From contig NZ_RCHJ01000020.1 in assembly GCF_004011805.1 (NCBI RefSeq), forward strand, positions 79,560 through 143,559: a stretch of DNA of 64,000 bases, given 5' to 3'. The translations under genes were made by a program, and so were the position numbers. This document shows, piece after piece, positions 49,918-60,060 of the stretch. Position 1 is the stretch's first letter. Every line of letters begins with the position of its first letter. The notes under the pieces were generated by a model. It did no database searches. It saw nothing but the letters and a program-made list of their open reading frames with translations, and was not told the DNA's origin. This DNA is from Piscinibacter defluvii. Lineage in GTDB: Bacteria > Pseudomonadota > Gammaproteobacteria > Burkholderiales > Burkholderiaceae_C.

Positions 49918-51618
49918 ATGGACAACGCTGTCGCCCCCCGCCCTGGTTCCACCGACCTGCCGCTCGTCCAGCCGGCCGGCTTCGGCGCGCGCCTGGCCGC
50001 GCTGCCGACGAAGCAGAAGGCCTCGCTCGGCTTCGGCATCGCCGCGCTGCTGGCCCTCGTCGTCGCCATGACGCTGTGGAAGAGCGAAGGCGACTACAAG
50101 GTGCTGTACGCCAATCTGTCCGACAAGGACGGCGGCGCGATCATCGCCCAGCTGTCGCAGATGAACGTGCCGTACAAGCATGCCGACGGCGGCGCCGCGA
50201 TCCTGGTGCCGGCCACCAAGGTGCACGACGTGCGCCTGAAGCTCGCCGCCGCCGGCCTGCCCAAGGGCTCGGTGGTGGGCTACGAGCTGATGGACGGCGC
50301 GCGTTTCGGGCAGACCCAGTTCCAGGAGCGACTGACCTTCCAGCGCGGCCTGGAGGGCGAGCTGACCCGCTCGATCACCGCGCTGGCGGCGGTGGAGAAC
50401 GCCCGCGTGCACCTGGCGCTGCCGAACCAGAACGGCTTCTTCCGCGAGCAGCAGAAACCCACCGCCTCGGTGATGCTGACGCTCTACCCCGGCCGCACGC
50501 TGGAGCGCGCGCAGATCGCCGGCATCGTGCACCTGGTCTCCTCCAGCGTGCCGGAGATGAACCCCAAGGCCGTCAGCGTGCTGGACCAGACCGGCGCGCT
50601 GCTGACCGGCGACCAGGCCAACCCGCAGGCCGGGCTGGACGCCCAGCAGCTGCAGTACGTGGCGCAGGTCGAGGCCGGCTACCAGAAGCGCATCTTCGAG
50701 CTGCTCGAGCCGCTGGTCGGGCGCGACAACCTGCGCGCCACGGTCACCGCCGACGTCGACTTCTCGCAGACCGAGGCCACCGCCGAGGAATTTGCGCCCA
50801 ACCAGGGTGCCAATGCGCAGATCGCGATCCGCAGCCAGCAGGTCAGCGAGAGCACCGGCAGCGCCGGCGCCGGCCCTTCGGGCGTGCCGGGCGCGGCCAC
50901 CAACCAGCCGCCGGTGCCGGCCACCGCGCCGCTGGCCGGCGCCTCCGGGCCGCTGCAGGCTGCCCAGGCCGGCGGGAACGGTGCCATGGGCTCGAGCCGG
51001 CGCGACGCGGTGACCAACTACGAGGTCGACAAGACGGTGCGCGTGACGCGCAACGCCACCGGCACCGTCAAGCGACTGAACGCCGCGGTGGTGGTGAACC
51101 ACCGCAGCAACACCGACGCCAAGGGCAAGACCACGACCACCCCGCTGTCCCAGGACGAGATCGCCAAGCTGACCGCGCTGGTGCAGGAGAGCATCGGCTT
51201 CAAGCAGGACCGCGGCGACTCGGTCAAGGTGATCAACGCACCCTTCCGCGCCGACCCGGCCGTCAAGGAGGAGCCGCTGCCGCTGTGGAAGCAGCCGGAG
51301 ATCCTCGACCTGCTGCGCGCCGCCGCGGTGCCCGCCAGCCTCGTGCTGGTGGCGCTGCTGGTGTTCTTCGGCATGATCCGCCCGGCCGTCAAGGCCGCCA
51401 CCGCCCCGCCGCCGTCGCCGGCCCCGGGTGCGCAGCTCGACGCGGTGGTCGACGACGACAACGCCCTGCCCGGCGCGACCGAAGCCGGTGCGCTGGCCGC
51501 GCTGCCGGCGCCCAGGAGCAACGAGAACCTCGACACCGCCCGCGCGCTGGCCAAGGAGAACCCGGCCATCGTCGCCAACATCGTGCGCGGCTGGGTCAAC
51601 GGAGAAGCCGTCACATGA
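49918..51618 (+). CDS. fliF: Flagellar MS-ring protein FliF
   Basis: A 566-residue MS-ring protein. The first membrane helix is ASLGFGIAALLALVVAMTLW, then the YscJ/FliF domain (DGGAIIAQLSQMNVPYKHAD, RFGQTQFQERLTFQRGLEGE) and a second domain ending NYEVDKTVRVTRNATGTVKR. The second helix (AAAVPASLVLVALLVFFGMI) precedes a C-terminal FliG-binding tail. Start ATG 49918 has no clear Shine-Dalgarno and follows a nested palindrome. The Gly/Pro/Ala-rich stretch at about 310-360 is the usual variable loop. fliG starts in an ATGA overlap. Confidence 0.97.
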   Translation: MDNAVAPRPGSTDLPLVQPAGFGARLAALPTKQKASLGFGIAALLALVVAMTLWKSEGDYKVLYANLSDKDGGAIIAQLSQMNVPYKHADGGAAILVPATKVHDVRLKLAAAGLPKGSVVGYELMDGARFGQTQFQERLTFQRGLEGELTRSITALAAVENARVHLALPNQNGFFREQQKPTASVMLTLYPGRTLERAQIAGIVHLVSSSVPEMNPKAVSVLDQTGALLTGDQANPQAGLDAQQLQYVAQVEAGYQKRIFELLEPLVGRDNLRATVTADVDFSQTEATAEEFAPNQGANAQIAIRSQQVSESTGSAGAGPSGVPGAATNQPPVPATAPLAGASGPLQAAQAGGNGAMGSSRRDAVTNYEVDKTVRVTRNATGTVKRLNAAVVVNHRSNTDAKGKTTTTPLSQDEIAKLTALVQESIGFKQDRGDSVKVINAPFRADPAVKEEPLPLWKQPEILDLLRAAAVPASLVLVALLVFFGMIRPAVKAATAPPPSPAPGAQLDAVVDDDNALPGATEAGALAALPAPRSNENLDTARALAKENPAIVANIVRGWVNGEAVT

Positions 51619-52619
51619 GTGGCAAGGACGATCAAGGGATCGAGGACGCGGCGATCCTGCTGATGTCGCTCGGCGAGGAGGAGGCCGCCGAGGTCTTCAA
51701 GCACCTCGCGCCCAAGGAGGTGCAGAAGCTCGGCGAGACGATCGCCCGGCTGAAGGCCATCCCGCGCGAGCGGGTCGACGGCGTGCTGGAGAAGTTCAAC
51801 GCGGTGGCCGGCGAGCAGAGCATGCTCGTGACCGACACCGACGAGTACGTCAAGTCGGTGCTGCGCAAGGCGCTCGGCGAGGACAAGGCCAACCTGCTGA
51901 TCGACCGCATCCTGCAGGGCAGCGACGTCACCGGCATCGAGAGCCTGAAGTGGATGGACCCGGGCTCGGTGGCCGAGCTGCTGCGCAACGAGCACCCGCA
52001 GATCGTCGCGGCGATCCTGGTGCACCTGGACAACGACCAGGCGAGCCAGGTGCTCAAGGCGCTGCCCGAGCGGCAGCGCAACGAGGTGGTGATCCGCATC
52101 GCCACGCTGGACGGCATCCAGCCCTCGGCGCTGAAGGATCTCAACGAGGTGATGAGCAAGGTGCTGGCCGGCGGCGACCGGCTGAAGAAGGCCTCGCTGG
52201 GCGGCGCCAAGTCGGCCGCCGAGATGATCAACCTGATGGGCAGCTCCGTCGAGACCGCCGTGCTCGACTACATCCGCGAGGCGGACAACGAGCTGGCGCA
52301 GAAGATCATGGACAACATGTTCACCTTCGACGACCTGGAGAAGATCGACGACAAGGGCATCCAGGCGCTGCTCAAGGAAGTGCAGAGCGAGTCGCTGGTC
52401 ATCGCGCTGAAGGGCGCCACGCCGGAGATGCGCGAGAAGGTGTTCAAGAACATGTCCAGCCGCGCCGCCGAGACGCTGCGCGAGGACCTCGAGTCGCGCG
52501 GCCCGGTGCGGGTCAGCGAGGTCGAGTCCGAGCAGAAGGAGATGCTGAAGATCGTCCGCCGCCTGGCCGACGAAGGTCAGATCGTGCTGGGCGGCGGCGG
52601 CGACGATGAGTTCCTCTAA
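51615..52619 (+). CDS. fliG: Flagellar motor switch protein FliG
   Basis: A 334-residue FliG. EDAAILLMSLGEEEAAEVFKHL opens the N-domain, the EHPQ motif is NEHPQIVAAILVHLDNDQAS, and the C-terminal domain with MDNMFTFDDLEKIDDKGIQ and the charged torque helix is complete. It binds FliF at the MS ring and interacts with MotA. It overlaps fliF by four bases and fliH by 14. Confidence 0.98.
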   Translation: MSGKDDQGIEDAAILLMSLGEEEAAEVFKHLAPKEVQKLGETIARLKAIPRERVDGVLEKFNAVAGEQSMLVTDTDEYVKSVLRKALGEDKANLLIDRILQGSDVTGIESLKWMDPGSVAELLRNEHPQIVAAILVHLDNDQASQVLKALPERQRNEVVIRIATLDGIQPSALKDLNEVMSKVLAGGDRLKKASLGGAKSAAEMINLMGSSVETAVLDYIREADNELAQKIMDNMFTFDDLEKIDDKGIQALLKEVQSESLVIALKGATPEMREKVFKNMSSRAAETLREDLESRGPVRVSEVESEQKEMLKIVRRLADEGQIVLGGGGDDEFL

Positions 52620-53337
52620 GCCGGTCCCGCCGCTGCGCAACGTGCCGCCGCCGGCCGGCGGCAAGCCGGCCAGCGTCTACGCACGTTTCATTCCGCGCGA
52701 GGAGCTGTCCTCGTTCTCGGCCTGGATGCCGGGCTCGCTGAACGGCGAGGAGGCGGCCGCCGCGCCCGAGGAGCCGGCCGAGCCGCAGAAGAGCGCCGAG
52801 GAGCTGCTGGCCGAGCAGCTGCGCGCGGCGCGCCAGGGCGGCTACCACGACGGCTACCGCGACGGGCTCGCGGCGCTGGAGAACTTCAAGCAGAGCTTCG
52901 CCTCGCAGGCCACCGCGCAGGTGGGCGCGCTGATGCAGTCCTACGCGACGCAGCTCGACGCGCTGCAGCAGGACATGGCGCGCGCGCTGGCCGCCTCGGC
53001 GGTGGCGCTGGCGCGCCAGGTGGTGCGCGGCGAGCTGGTGCAGCAGCCGCAGCTGGTGGCCGTGGTCGCCGAGGAGGCGCTCGGCGCGCTGATGCTGAGC
53101 GCGCGCCACGTCACCGTGCGCGTGCATCCGGACGACGAGCCGCTGGTCGCGCAGGGCGCCGGCGAGCTGCTCGACGCACGCGGCGCGCGCCTGGTGGCCG
53201 ACCCCGCGGTCACGCGCGGCGGCTGCCTGGTCGAGAGCGACATCGGCATCGTCGACGCGAGCATCGAGTCGCGCTGGCGTCGCGCCGCCGCGGCGCTCGG
53301 CTCGGAAGAGCCGTTCGAGCCGGAGGCCGCGCCATGA
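52606..53337 (+). CDS. fliH: Flagellar assembly protein FliH
   Basis: A 243-residue FliH. The N-terminal [16 protein letters not shown] is the conserved gate-binding region with an aromatic pair, followed by an acidic linker, [17 protein letters not shown] with Gly spacing, and the C-terminal FliI-binding domain ([42 protein letters not shown]). It regulates the FliI ATPase. It overlaps fliG and fliI, indicating translational coupling. Confidence 0.95.
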   Translation: MSSSKPVPPLRNVPPPAGGKPASVYARFIPREELSSFSAWMPGSLNGEEAAAAPEEPAEPQKSAEELLAEQLRAARQGGYHDGYRDGLAALENFKQSFASQATAQVGALMQSYATQLDALQQDMARALAASAVALARQVVRGELVQQPQLVAVVAEEALGALMLSARHVTVRVHPDDEPLVAQGAGELLDARGARLVADPAVTRGGCLVESDIGIVDASIESRWRRAAAALGSEEPFEPEAAP

Positions 53338-54770
53338 TGAACGGCAGCGTCGAGGCGAACGCGCTCAAGGTCACCGAGTACTGGCAGCGCTACCTGCGCG
53401 ACCTGCGCAGCTTCGCCTCGGAACCGGTGCCGCTGGAGAACGTCGGCCGCCTGGTGCGCGTGGCCGGCCTGGTGCTCGAGTGCGCCGGGCTGCGCGTGCC
53501 GGTCGGTTCGGTGTGCGAGATCCACGACGACGGCCGGCCCGAGGGCCAGCCGCCGGTCACCGCCGAGGTGGTGGGCTTCAACGGCGACCGCGCCTACCTG
53601 ATGCCCACCGGCGACATCCACGGCCTGGCCAGCGGCGCGCGGGTGATCCCGCGCCCGACGCCGGTGGTGCCGCTGATCCTCGGCGCCGGGCGCCACCCCT
53701 GGCGCCGCAGCGAGGACCGCACGCTGCACCTGCCGGTGGGCGACGGGCTGCTGGGCCGCGTGGTCGATTCGCACGGCCACCCGCTCGATCGGCAGGGCCC
53801 GATCCGCGAGGTGCACAACGAGCCGCTGATCCGCCGCCCGATCAACGCGATGGACCGCGAGCCGGTGCGCCAGGCGCTGGACACCGGCGTGCGCGCGATC
53901 AACGCGATGCTCACCGTCGGGCGCGGCCAGCGCATCGGCCTGTTCGCCGGCACCGGCGTGGGCAAGTCGGTGCTGCTCGGCATGATGGCGCGCTACACCG
54001 CGGCCGACGTGATCGTGGTCGGCCTGATCGGCGAGCGCGGCCGCGAGGTGAAGGAGTTCATCGAGGACATCCTCGGCCCGGAGGGCCGCGCGCGCAGCGT
54101 GGTGGTGGCCGCGCCGGCCGACGCGCCGCCGCTGGTGCGCCTGCAGGGCGCGAACTACGCCACCGCGGTGGCCGAGCACTTCCGCGACCGCGGGATGAAC
54201 GTGCTGCTGCTGATGGACTCGCTGACGCGTTATGCGATGGCGCAGCGCGAGATCGCGCTGGCGATCGGCGAACCGCCGGCCACCAAGGGCTACCCGCCGA
54301 GCTGCTTCGCCAAGCTGCCGCAGCTGGTGGAGCGCAGCGGCAACGGCGTGGCCGGCGGCGGCTCGATCACCGCCTTCTACACCGTGCTGGCCGAGGGCGA
54401 CGACACCAACGACCCGATCGCCGACGCGGCGCGCGGCATCCTCGACGGCCACATCGTGCTCTCGCGCGAGCTGGCCGAGGCGGGGCACTACCCGGCCATC
54501 GACATCGAGAAGTCGGTCTCGCGCGTGATGGGCAACGTGGTGCCGCAGCCGCACGTGGAGGCGGCGCGGCGCTTCCGCCAGCTGCTCGCGAAGTTCAACA
54601 AGGCCCGCGACCTGATCCAGCTCGGCGCCTACGCGCCCGGCCACGACGCCGAGCTCGACACCGCGGTGCGCCTGCACGAGCCGATGCGCACGCTGCTGCA
54701 GCAGGACATGCACGAGCCCGCGTCGCTGGCGGCGAGCCTGCGCCAGCTGCGCACGGTGGTGGGTGGATGA
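53334..54770 (+). CDS. fliI: Flagellum-specific ATPase FliI
   Basis: A 478-residue F1-type ATPase. Walker A is [13 protein letters not shown], Walker B is [20 protein letters not shown], and [19 protein letters not shown] is the catalytic Glu loop. It energises export of flagellar subunits with FliH and FliJ. The start at 53334 (ATGATG) overlaps the fliH stop. Confidence 0.98.
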   Translation: MMNGSVEANALKVTEYWQRYLRDLRSFASEPVPLENVGRLVRVAGLVLECAGLRVPVGSVCEIHDDGRPEGQPPVTAEVVGFNGDRAYLMPTGDIHGLASGARVIPRPTPVVPLILGAGRHPWRRSEDRTLHLPVGDGLLGRVVDSHGHPLDRQGPIREVHNEPLIRRPINAMDREPVRQALDTGVRAINAMLTVGRGQRIGLFAGTGVGKSVLLGMMARYTAADVIVVGLIGERGREVKEFIEDILGPEGRARSVVVAAPADAPPLVRLQGANYATAVAEHFRDRGMNVLLLMDSLTRYAMAQREIALAIGEPPATKGYPPSCFAKLPQLVERSGNGVAGGGSITAFYTVLAEGDDTNDPIADAARGILDGHIVLSRELAEAGHYPAIDIEKSVSRVMGNVVPQPHVEAARRFRQLLAKFNKARDLIQLGAYAPGHDAELDTAVRLHEPMRTLLQQDMHEPASLAASLRQLRTVVGG

Positions 54771-54787
54771 CACGGACGACCTGAACC

Positions 54788-55249
54788 ATGCCGGAACTCA
54801 AGCCCCTGATGGCCCTGCTCGAGCAGGCCGAACGCGAGCGCGACGAGGCGCAGCAGCGCCACCGCCAGGCGCTGGCCCAGGCCAACGCGGCGCAGGACCA
54901 GGCCGAGCAGCTGCTCGCCTACCGGCGCGACTGCGAGCAGCGCTGGGGTGCGCGCTCCGGCGCGGCCGGCGAGATCGGCCAGGTGCACTGCTACCACGGC
55001 TTCGTCACGCGGCTGTCGCAGGCGGTGGAGCACCAGGCCCGCGTGGCCAACCATGCCGCCGGCCAGACCGAACGGGCTGCCCAGGTGCTGCAGCAGCACG
55101 AGCTGCGCGTGGCCTCGGTGCGCAAGCTGATCGAGCGGCGCGTGCAGGAGCTGCAGCGCCGCGGCGCCCGCCTCGAGCAGCGCCTGACCGACGAGTTCGC
55201 CGCGCGCGCCGCCTGGAACCGGCTCGCCGCCGCCACCACCCGCTTCTGA
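54788..55249 (+). CDS. fliJ: Flagellar export protein FliJ
   Basis: A 153-residue coiled-coil protein: LKPLMALLEQAERERDEAQQ at the start and EQRLTDEFAARAAWNRL at the end fit FliJ. It acts as the gamma-like stalk of the export ATPase. Position between fliI and fliK supports the name even though conservation is low. The start has gacctgaacc upstream, a weak ribosome site. Confidence 0.92.
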   Translation: MPELKPLMALLEQAERERDEAQQRHRQALAQANAAQDQAEQLLAYRRDCEQRWGARSGAAGEIGQVHCYHGFVTRLSQAVEHQARVANHAAGQTERAAQVLQQHELRVASVRKLIERRVQELQRRGARLEQRLTDEFAARAAWNRLAAATTRF

Positions 55250-55254
55250 CCGCC

Positions 55255-56334
55255 ATGGCCCTCCAGATCGCCCCCACCCTGCCGAGCAACGCCCCGCCGC
55301 AGAGCACCGCGCCCGGCCCCGCCGAGACCGGCGAGGACAGCGGCTTCGCGCGCCTGCTGCACGGCCAGACCAGCGGCCCCGGGGTCGGCGACGACGACGC
55401 CGACGCCGCGACGGGCGAGGCCACCCCGGCCGCGACCGCCGCCGCGCCGGACGAGCCCGCCGATCCGGCCGCCGTGCTGGACCCGAGCCTCGCGCACTGG
55501 CTGGCCGGCCTGCACCTGCCGGCGCCCCCCGACGCCCCCCCGCCGGGCCGCGCGACCACGCCGGGCGGCGCAGGGTCCGAGGAGAGCGGCGAATCGCTCG
55601 CGGGCGTCGTCGCCGGCAGCCCGCGTCCGGCCGGGCCCCGCGGGCTGGCCGAACGCGGGCCTGTCGAACGCGGTCTGCCCGAGCGCGGCACGGCCGACCC
55701 GCGCGCCGCTGCCGCGCGCGAGCCGGCCGCCGCCACCGGCCTGCCGCGGGCCGCCGCCGAGCCGCACGAGGCCGTGGCCGCTGCGGCCCACGACCCGGCG
55801 CCGCGCAACGCCCCGATCGAACTGCCGGCCGCGCTGAACGTCGGCGCGCCCCCGCCGGTGTCGGCAACATCCGCCCTGACCGCTCCGGCGGCCGCGGCGC
55901 CGGTCGACGTGGCACTGCCCCTGGGCCCGGCCGATGCCGGCTTCGGCGAGGCCGTCGCCACCCAGGTCAGCCTGCTTGCCCGCGACGGCGTGCAGCAGGC
56001 CGAGCTGCACCTGAACCCGGCCGAGACCGGTCCGGTGTCGGTGCAGATCGTGCTGGAGGGCACGCAGGCGCGCATCGACTTCGGCGCCGACGCGCTGCCG
56101 ACGCGCCAGGCCATCGAGGGCAGCCTGCCGGAGCTGGCCGCTGCGCTGCGCGAGGAAGGCCTCACGCTGTCCGGCGGCGGGGTCTCGGAGCACGCCCGCG
56201 GCCGCCACGAGCCGCCGGCCGAACCGGGCGCCGGCGGCACGCCGCGGCGCGGCGCGGCGCCCGCCGACGCCACCGCGCCGGTGCGCAGCGTGCAGATTGC
56301 ACGTGCCGGCGGCGGGCTGGACCTGTACGCCTGA
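55255..56334 (+). CDS. fliK: Hook-length control protein FliK
   Basis: A 359-residue protein with an Ala/Pro-rich N-terminal two-thirds and a C-terminal Flg_hook domain: AELHLNPAETGPVSVQIVLE, ARIDFGADALPTRQAIEGSL and LAAALREEGLTLSGGGVSE. FliK acts as a molecular ruler and switches export specificity. Its N-terminal region is compositionally biased, which makes its true length hard to verify by eye. It starts five bases after the fliJ stop. Confidence 0.93.
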   Translation: MALQIAPTLPSNAPPQSTAPGPAETGEDSGFARLLHGQTSGPGVGDDDADAATGEATPAATAAAPDEPADPAAVLDPSLAHWLAGLHLPAPPDAPPPGRATTPGGAGSEESGESLAGVVAGSPRPAGPRGLAERGPVERGLPERGTADPRAAAAREPAAATGLPRAAAEPHEAVAAAAHDPAPRNAPIELPAALNVGAPPPVSATSALTAPAAAAPVDVALPLGPADAGFGEAVATQVSLLARDGVQQAELHLNPAETGPVSVQIVLEGTQARIDFGADALPTRQAIEGSLPELAAALREEGLTLSGGGVSEHARGRHEPPAEPGAGGTPRRGAAPADATAPVRSVQIARAGGGLDLYA

Positions 56335-56468
56335 CCTGCGCGGCGCCGCCGCCGCGCCGGAGTGGCCGGCCTTCCGCCCCCTTATCGCTGCATCGTGCCG
56401 GGGGCGCATTCGAATAATCGTCTTCATCCGCCGGCCTCCGGGCCGTGCCTGCATTGCAAGGAGAGCCG

Positions 56469-57095
56469 ATGTCTGCAGCTGCCGCCACCGCCGAAGCCGC
56501 CCCGCCGGCCAAGGGCAAGAAGAAGCTGATCATCATCCTGGCCGTGGTGCTGCTGCTGGTGGCCGGCGGCGGCGGCGCGGCCGTGTTCCTCATGAAGAAG
56601 AAGGCTGCCGAGGCCGCCGCGGCCGAGGCCGAGGACGAGGACGGCGGCCACGCCTCGGCCAAGGGCAAGGCCAAGGCCGAGGCCAAGCACGACCCGGCGC
56701 AGCCGCCCGTCTTCCTGCCGCTGGACCCGTTCGTCGTCAACCTGGCCGACAAGGACGCCGACCGCTACGCCCAGATCGGCGTGACGCTGGAGGTCGAGGA
56801 CGCCAAGCTCGGCGACCAGCTCAAGGCCTACATGCCGGCGATCCGCAACGGCATCCTGATGGTGCTGGCGCACAAGACCTCGACCGAGCTGCTGACGCGC
56901 GAGGGCAAGGAGAAGCTGGCCGGCGAGATCATGCGCGAGTCGGTGCGCCCGCTGGGCATCGAGCTCGAGGAGCCGGAGGAGGACGAGCCGGCGGCCGACG
57001 ACGAGAAGCCGAAGAAGAAAAAGAAGAAGCGCAAGACCGCGGCCGATGAGAGTCCCGTGAAGCACGTGCACTTCTCCAACTTCATCATCCAATGA
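56469..57095 (+). CDS. fliL: Flagellar basal body protein FliL
   Basis: A 208-residue FliL: one membrane helix (LIIILAVVLLLVAGGGGAAV) after a Lys-rich start, then a periplasmic domain with FLPLDPFVVNLADKDADRYAQIG. The C-terminal part carries an unusual insert, EKPKKKKKKRKTAADESP, before the typical ending VHFSNFIIQ. FliL supports stator function. Start ATG 56469 has aaggagag upstream; the 134 bases before it may contain the promoter of the fliL-R operon, but I see no clear motif. It overlaps fliM by four bases. Confidence 0.94.
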   Translation: MSAAAATAEAAPPAKGKKKLIIILAVVLLLVAGGGGAAVFLMKKKAAEAAAAEAEDEDGGHASAKGKAKAEAKHDPAQPPVFLPLDPFVVNLADKDADRYAQIGVTLEVEDAKLGDQLKAYMPAIRNGILMVLAHKTSTELLTREGKEKLAGEIMRESVRPLGIELEEPEEDEPAADDEKPKKKKKKRKTAADESPVKHVHFSNFIIQ

Positions 57096-58096
57096 ACCAG
57101 CAGATCCTCTCGCAGGACGAAGTCGACGCGCTGCTGCAGGGCATCACCGGCGAAAGCCAGAAGCTCGAGCAGGAGGAGACGCCTTCGGGCGGCATCCGCA
57201 ACTACGACCTGTCGAGCCAGGAACGCATCGTCCGTGGGCGCATGCCCACGATGGAGATCATCGGCGAGCGCTTCGCGCGCAACATCCGCATCGGGCTGTT
57301 CAACTTCATCCGCAAGAGCCCGGAGGTCGCGATCGGCGGCATCAAGGTGCAGAAGTACAGCGCCTTCCTGCGCGACATCGTCGTGCCGACCAACTTCAAC
57401 ATCGTCAGCGTGCGGCCGCTGCGCGGCTCGGGGCTGATCGTGTGCGACCCGACGCTGGTGTTCGCGGTGATCGATTCGCTGTTCGGCGGCGCGGGCAAGT
57501 TCCACACGCGCATCGAGGGCCGCGACTTCTCGCCCACCGAGGTGCGCATCATCACCCGGTTGGTCGAGGTGATCATCGCGGAGTACAGGAAGGCCTGGCA
57601 CGGCATCTACCCGCTGGAGCTGGAGTACCAGCGCTCGGAGATGCAGCCGCAGTTCGCCAACATCGCCACGCCGTCCGAGATCGTCGTGGCCACCTCGTTC
57701 ACGCTGGAGGTGGGCGACACCAGCGGCACGATCCACTTCTGCATCCCGTACTCGACGCTGGAGCCGATCCGCGACGTCCTGTACTCCACGATCCAGGGCG
57801 ACGCCAACGAGCCGGACCGCCGCTGGGTCAACCTGCTGAAGAACCAGATCCAGGCCGCCGAGGTGGAGCTCGTCGCCGAGCTCGCGCAGGCACCCGCCAC
57901 GGTCGAGCAGCTGCTCGCCTTCAAGCCGGGCGACTTCATCGAGCTGGACCTGCGCAAGGCCATCGAGGCCAAGGTATCCGGCGTGCCGGTGTTCGAGTGC
58001 CAGTACGGCACCAGCAACGGCAAGTACGCCCTCAAGATCGAACGCACGTTGACCGGGTCCAACATGACCTGGCTGGGAGACCACCATGTCGGCTGA
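57092..58096 (+). CDS. fliM: Flagellar motor switch protein FliM
   Basis: A 334-residue FliM. The N-terminal CheY-P binding peptide is ILSQDEVDALLQGITGE, the middle CheC-like domain has DSLFGGAG and the end has the FliN-like SpoA domain (GDFIELDLRKAIEAKVSGVP). It forms the C ring with FliG and FliN. It overlaps fliN by 11 bases. Confidence 0.98.
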   Translation: MNQQILSQDEVDALLQGITGESQKLEQEETPSGGIRNYDLSSQERIVRGRMPTMEIIGERFARNIRIGLFNFIRKSPEVAIGGIKVQKYSAFLRDIVVPTNFNIVSVRPLRGSGLIVCDPTLVFAVIDSLFGGAGKFHTRIEGRDFSPTEVRIITRLVEVIIAEYRKAWHGIYPLELEYQRSEMQPQFANIATPSEIVVATSFTLEVGDTSGTIHFCIPYSTLEPIRDVLYSTIQGDANEPDRRWVNLLKNQIQAAEVELVAELAQAPATVEQLLAFKPGDFIELDLRKAIEAKVSGVPVFECQYGTSNGKYALKIERTLTGSNMTWLGDHHVG

Positions 58097-58517
58097 GAAC
58101 ACCAACACCGCGGAACAGGACGCGATGGCCGCCGAGTGGGCGGCGGCGCTGGCCGAGTCCAAGTCGGCCGAGCCGGCCAGCGAGATCGCCGCGGAGCAGG
58201 TGGCGCCGGCCTCGTTCGCCAACTTCACGCCGACCGCCGGCGGCGGGGCCGGCAACGACATCAACATGATCCTGGACATCCCGGTCCAGCTCAGCGTCGA
58301 GCTGGGCCGGACCCGGATCCCGATCAAGCACATCCTGCAGCTCGCGCAGGGCTCGGTGGTCGAGCTCGACGCGCTGGCCGGCGAGCCGATGGACGTGCTG
58401 GTCAACGGCTACCTGATCGCGCAGGGCGAGGTGGTCGTGGTCAACGACAAGTTCGGCATCCGCCTGACCGACATCGTGACGCCGTCCGAGCGCATGCGCA
58501 GGCTCTCCAAGGGTTGA
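58086..58517 (+). CDS. fliN: Flagellar motor switch protein FliN
   Basis: A 143-residue FliN with an Ala/Glu-rich N-terminus and a SpoA domain: ILDIPVQLSVELGRTRIPIK and GEVVVVNDKFGIRLTDIV. It completes the C ring and assists export. Confidence 0.97.
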   Translation: MSAENTNTAEQDAMAAEWAAALAESKSAEPASEIAAEQVAPASFANFTPTAGGGAGNDINMILDIPVQLSVELGRTRIPIKHILQLAQGSVVELDALAGEPMDVLVNGYLIAQGEVVVVNDKFGIRLTDIVTPSERMRRLSKG

Positions 58518-58518
58518 G

Positions 58519-58872
58519 ATGGGTGCGTCGCCGGGGCTCTCGTCGCTGCTGTGGTTCATCGCGATCGTCGCGATGATCCCGCTCGCCCTGTGGCTGCTCA
58601 AGCGCACGCACGTCGGCGGTGCGTCCGGCGGCGGCCTGCTGCGCCACGTCGCGATGCTGCCGTTGTCGGCCAGCCAGCGCATTGCCGTGGTCGAGGTCGG
58701 CCAGGGCGAGGCGCGCCGCTGGCTGGTGCTGGGCGTCACGCCCGGCAGCATCACCACCTTGCACACGCTCGAGCCGCAGGCGGGCGCGGACGCACCGGCG
58801 CCCGGCACGCCGGGCTTCGCGCAGCTGCTGGCCCGGCTCGCGGGCCCGAAGGAAGGCGGCGATGCGCGTTGA
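58519..58872 (+). CDS. fliO: Flagellar biosynthesis protein FliO
   Basis: A 117-residue membrane protein: one helix ([19 protein letters not shown]) and a basic cytoplasmic domain ([37 protein letters not shown]) as in FliO. It assists assembly of the FliP ring. It starts one base after fliN and overlaps fliP by 11 bases. Confidence 0.93.
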   Translation: MGASPGLSSLLWFIAIVAMIPLALWLLKRTHVGGASGGGLLRHVAMLPLSASQRIAVVEVGQGEARRWLVLGVTPGSITTLHTLEPQAGADAPAPGTPGFAQLLARLAGPKEGGDAR

Positions 58873-59623
58873 TCGTCTGGCGCGGCGTGCCCTCGCCGTC
58901 TCGGTGTTGTCGGCCGTTCCTGCTGCGGCTTTAGCGCAGGCCGCGGGCGGCGCCAACCTGCCGCTGATCGTCGGCCAGGGCGCCGGCGGCACCACCTACT
59001 CGGTGCCGGTGCAGACCCTGCTGTTCTTCACCGCCCTGAGCTTCCTGCCGGCGGTGCTGCTGCTGATGACGAGCTTCACCCGCATCGTCATCGTGCTGAG
59101 CCTGCTGCGCCAGGCCATGGGCACGCAGGCCGCGCCGCCCAACCAGGTGGTGATCGGGCTGTCGCTGTTCCTCACCTTCTTCGTGATGGGCCCGACGATC
59201 GACAAGGTCTACGCCGAGGCCTACCAGCCCTATGCCGAGAACAGAATAGCCTTCGACGAGGCGCTCAAGCGCGGCGAGGTGCCGCTGCGCGAGTTCATGC
59301 TCAAGCAGACGCGCCAGTCCGACGTGGCGCTGTTCACCCGGCTGGCCAAGGTCGACCCGGCGGTGAAGACGGCCAACATCCCCTTCAAGGTGCTGGTACC
59401 GGCCTTCGTGACGAGCGAGCTGAAGAGCGCGTTCCAGATCGGCTTCCTGATCTTCATCCCGTTCCTGATCATCGACATGGTGGTGGCCAGCGTGCTGATG
59501 AGCCTGGGCATGATGATGCTCAGCCCGGTGCTCGTCGCCCTGCCCTTCAAGCTGATGCTGTTCGTGCTCGCGGACGGCTGGAACCTGCTTCTGGGGTCGC
59601 TCGCGGCCTCGTTCGCCACGTAG
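58862..59623 (+). CDS. fliP: Flagellar export gate protein FliP
   Basis: A 253-residue export gate protein with a cleavable signal peptide (residues 1-26). [20 protein letters not shown] and [20 protein letters not shown] are the FliP signatures. The final helix is [16 protein letters not shown]. The next gene, fliQ, is 115 bases away rather than overlapping because a repeat element sits in the gap. Confidence 0.97.
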   Translation: MRVDRLARRALAVSVLSAVPAAALAQAAGGANLPLIVGQGAGGTTYSVPVQTLLFFTALSFLPAVLLLMTSFTRIVIVLSLLRQAMGTQAAPPNQVVIGLSLFLTFFVMGPTIDKVYAEAYQPYAENRIAFDEALKRGEVPLREFMLKQTRQSDVALFTRLAKVDPAVKTANIPFKVLVPAFVTSELKSAFQIGFLIFIPFLIIDMVVASVLMSLGMMMLSPVLVALPFKLMLFVLADGWNLLLGSLAASFAT

Positions 59624-59640
59624 AGGTCCCGATGGCCAAG

Positions 59641-59733
59641 CGATCAACAACGCGGGCGGGCCGAGCGCCGGGCCGCCCCAAGCCGGCCCGCGCCCCCTCG
59701 GGGGGCCGTCCGATGTACTCATCGGGCGGGGGG
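59641..59733. repeat. REP-like intergenic repeat between fliP and fliQ
   Basis: The gap holds a GC-rich element with CCCCCTCGGGGGG (59693-59705) and a hairpin CCGATG-tact-CATCGG (59710-59725). I recall the ccgccccaagc...gccccctcgggggg pattern as a common intergenic repeat in Comamonadaceae-type genomes. A second related element precedes fliR. Confidence 0.65.
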
Positions 59734-59738
59734 CTGTC

Positions 59739-60008
59739 ATGACGCCACAACAGGTCTTCACCTTCGGCCAGCAGGGCCTGTACACGCTGCTGATGGTGGC
59801 CGCACCGGTGCTGCTGACCATCCTGGCCGTCGGCCTGATCGTCTCCATCGTGCAGGCGGCCACGCAGATCCACGAGCAGACGCTCTCGTTCGTGCCCAAG
59901 GTGCTGGCCGCGGTCGCGGTGCTCGCCATCGCCGGGCCGTGGATGCTCACGACGCTGGTGGAATACCTGCAGCGCATGCTGCAGGCGATCCCGACGGTGG
60001 TCGGATGA
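59739..60008 (+). CDS. fliQ: Flagellar export gate protein FliQ
   Basis: An 89-residue two-helix membrane protein: LLMVAAPVLLTILAVGLIVS and VLAAVAVLAIAGPWMLTTLV, with QAATQIHEQTLSFVPK between them. It is a core FliPQR gate subunit. It is flanked on both sides by repeat elements. Confidence 0.96.
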   Translation: MTPQQVFTFGQQGLYTLLMVAAPVLLTILAVGLIVSIVQAATQIHEQTLSFVPKVLAAVAVLAIAGPWMLTTLVEYLQRMLQAIPTVVG

Positions 60009-60060
60009 TGCCCCCAAGCTCACTGCGTTCGCTGCCCCCCGGGGAGGCGCGACCGGCCTT
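60009..60060. repeat. REP-like intergenic repeat between fliQ and fliR
   Basis: The gap begins right after the fliQ stop with tgcccccaagctcactgcg and continues gctgccccccggggagg. This matches the same class of palindromic, GC-rich repeat as the one before fliQ. Confidence 0.65.

Noticed and set aside
49341..51614. In-frame upstream extension of fliG across fliF
   Set aside because: FliG begins at the ATG 51615 overlapping the fliF stop; the extension is the shadow of fliF.
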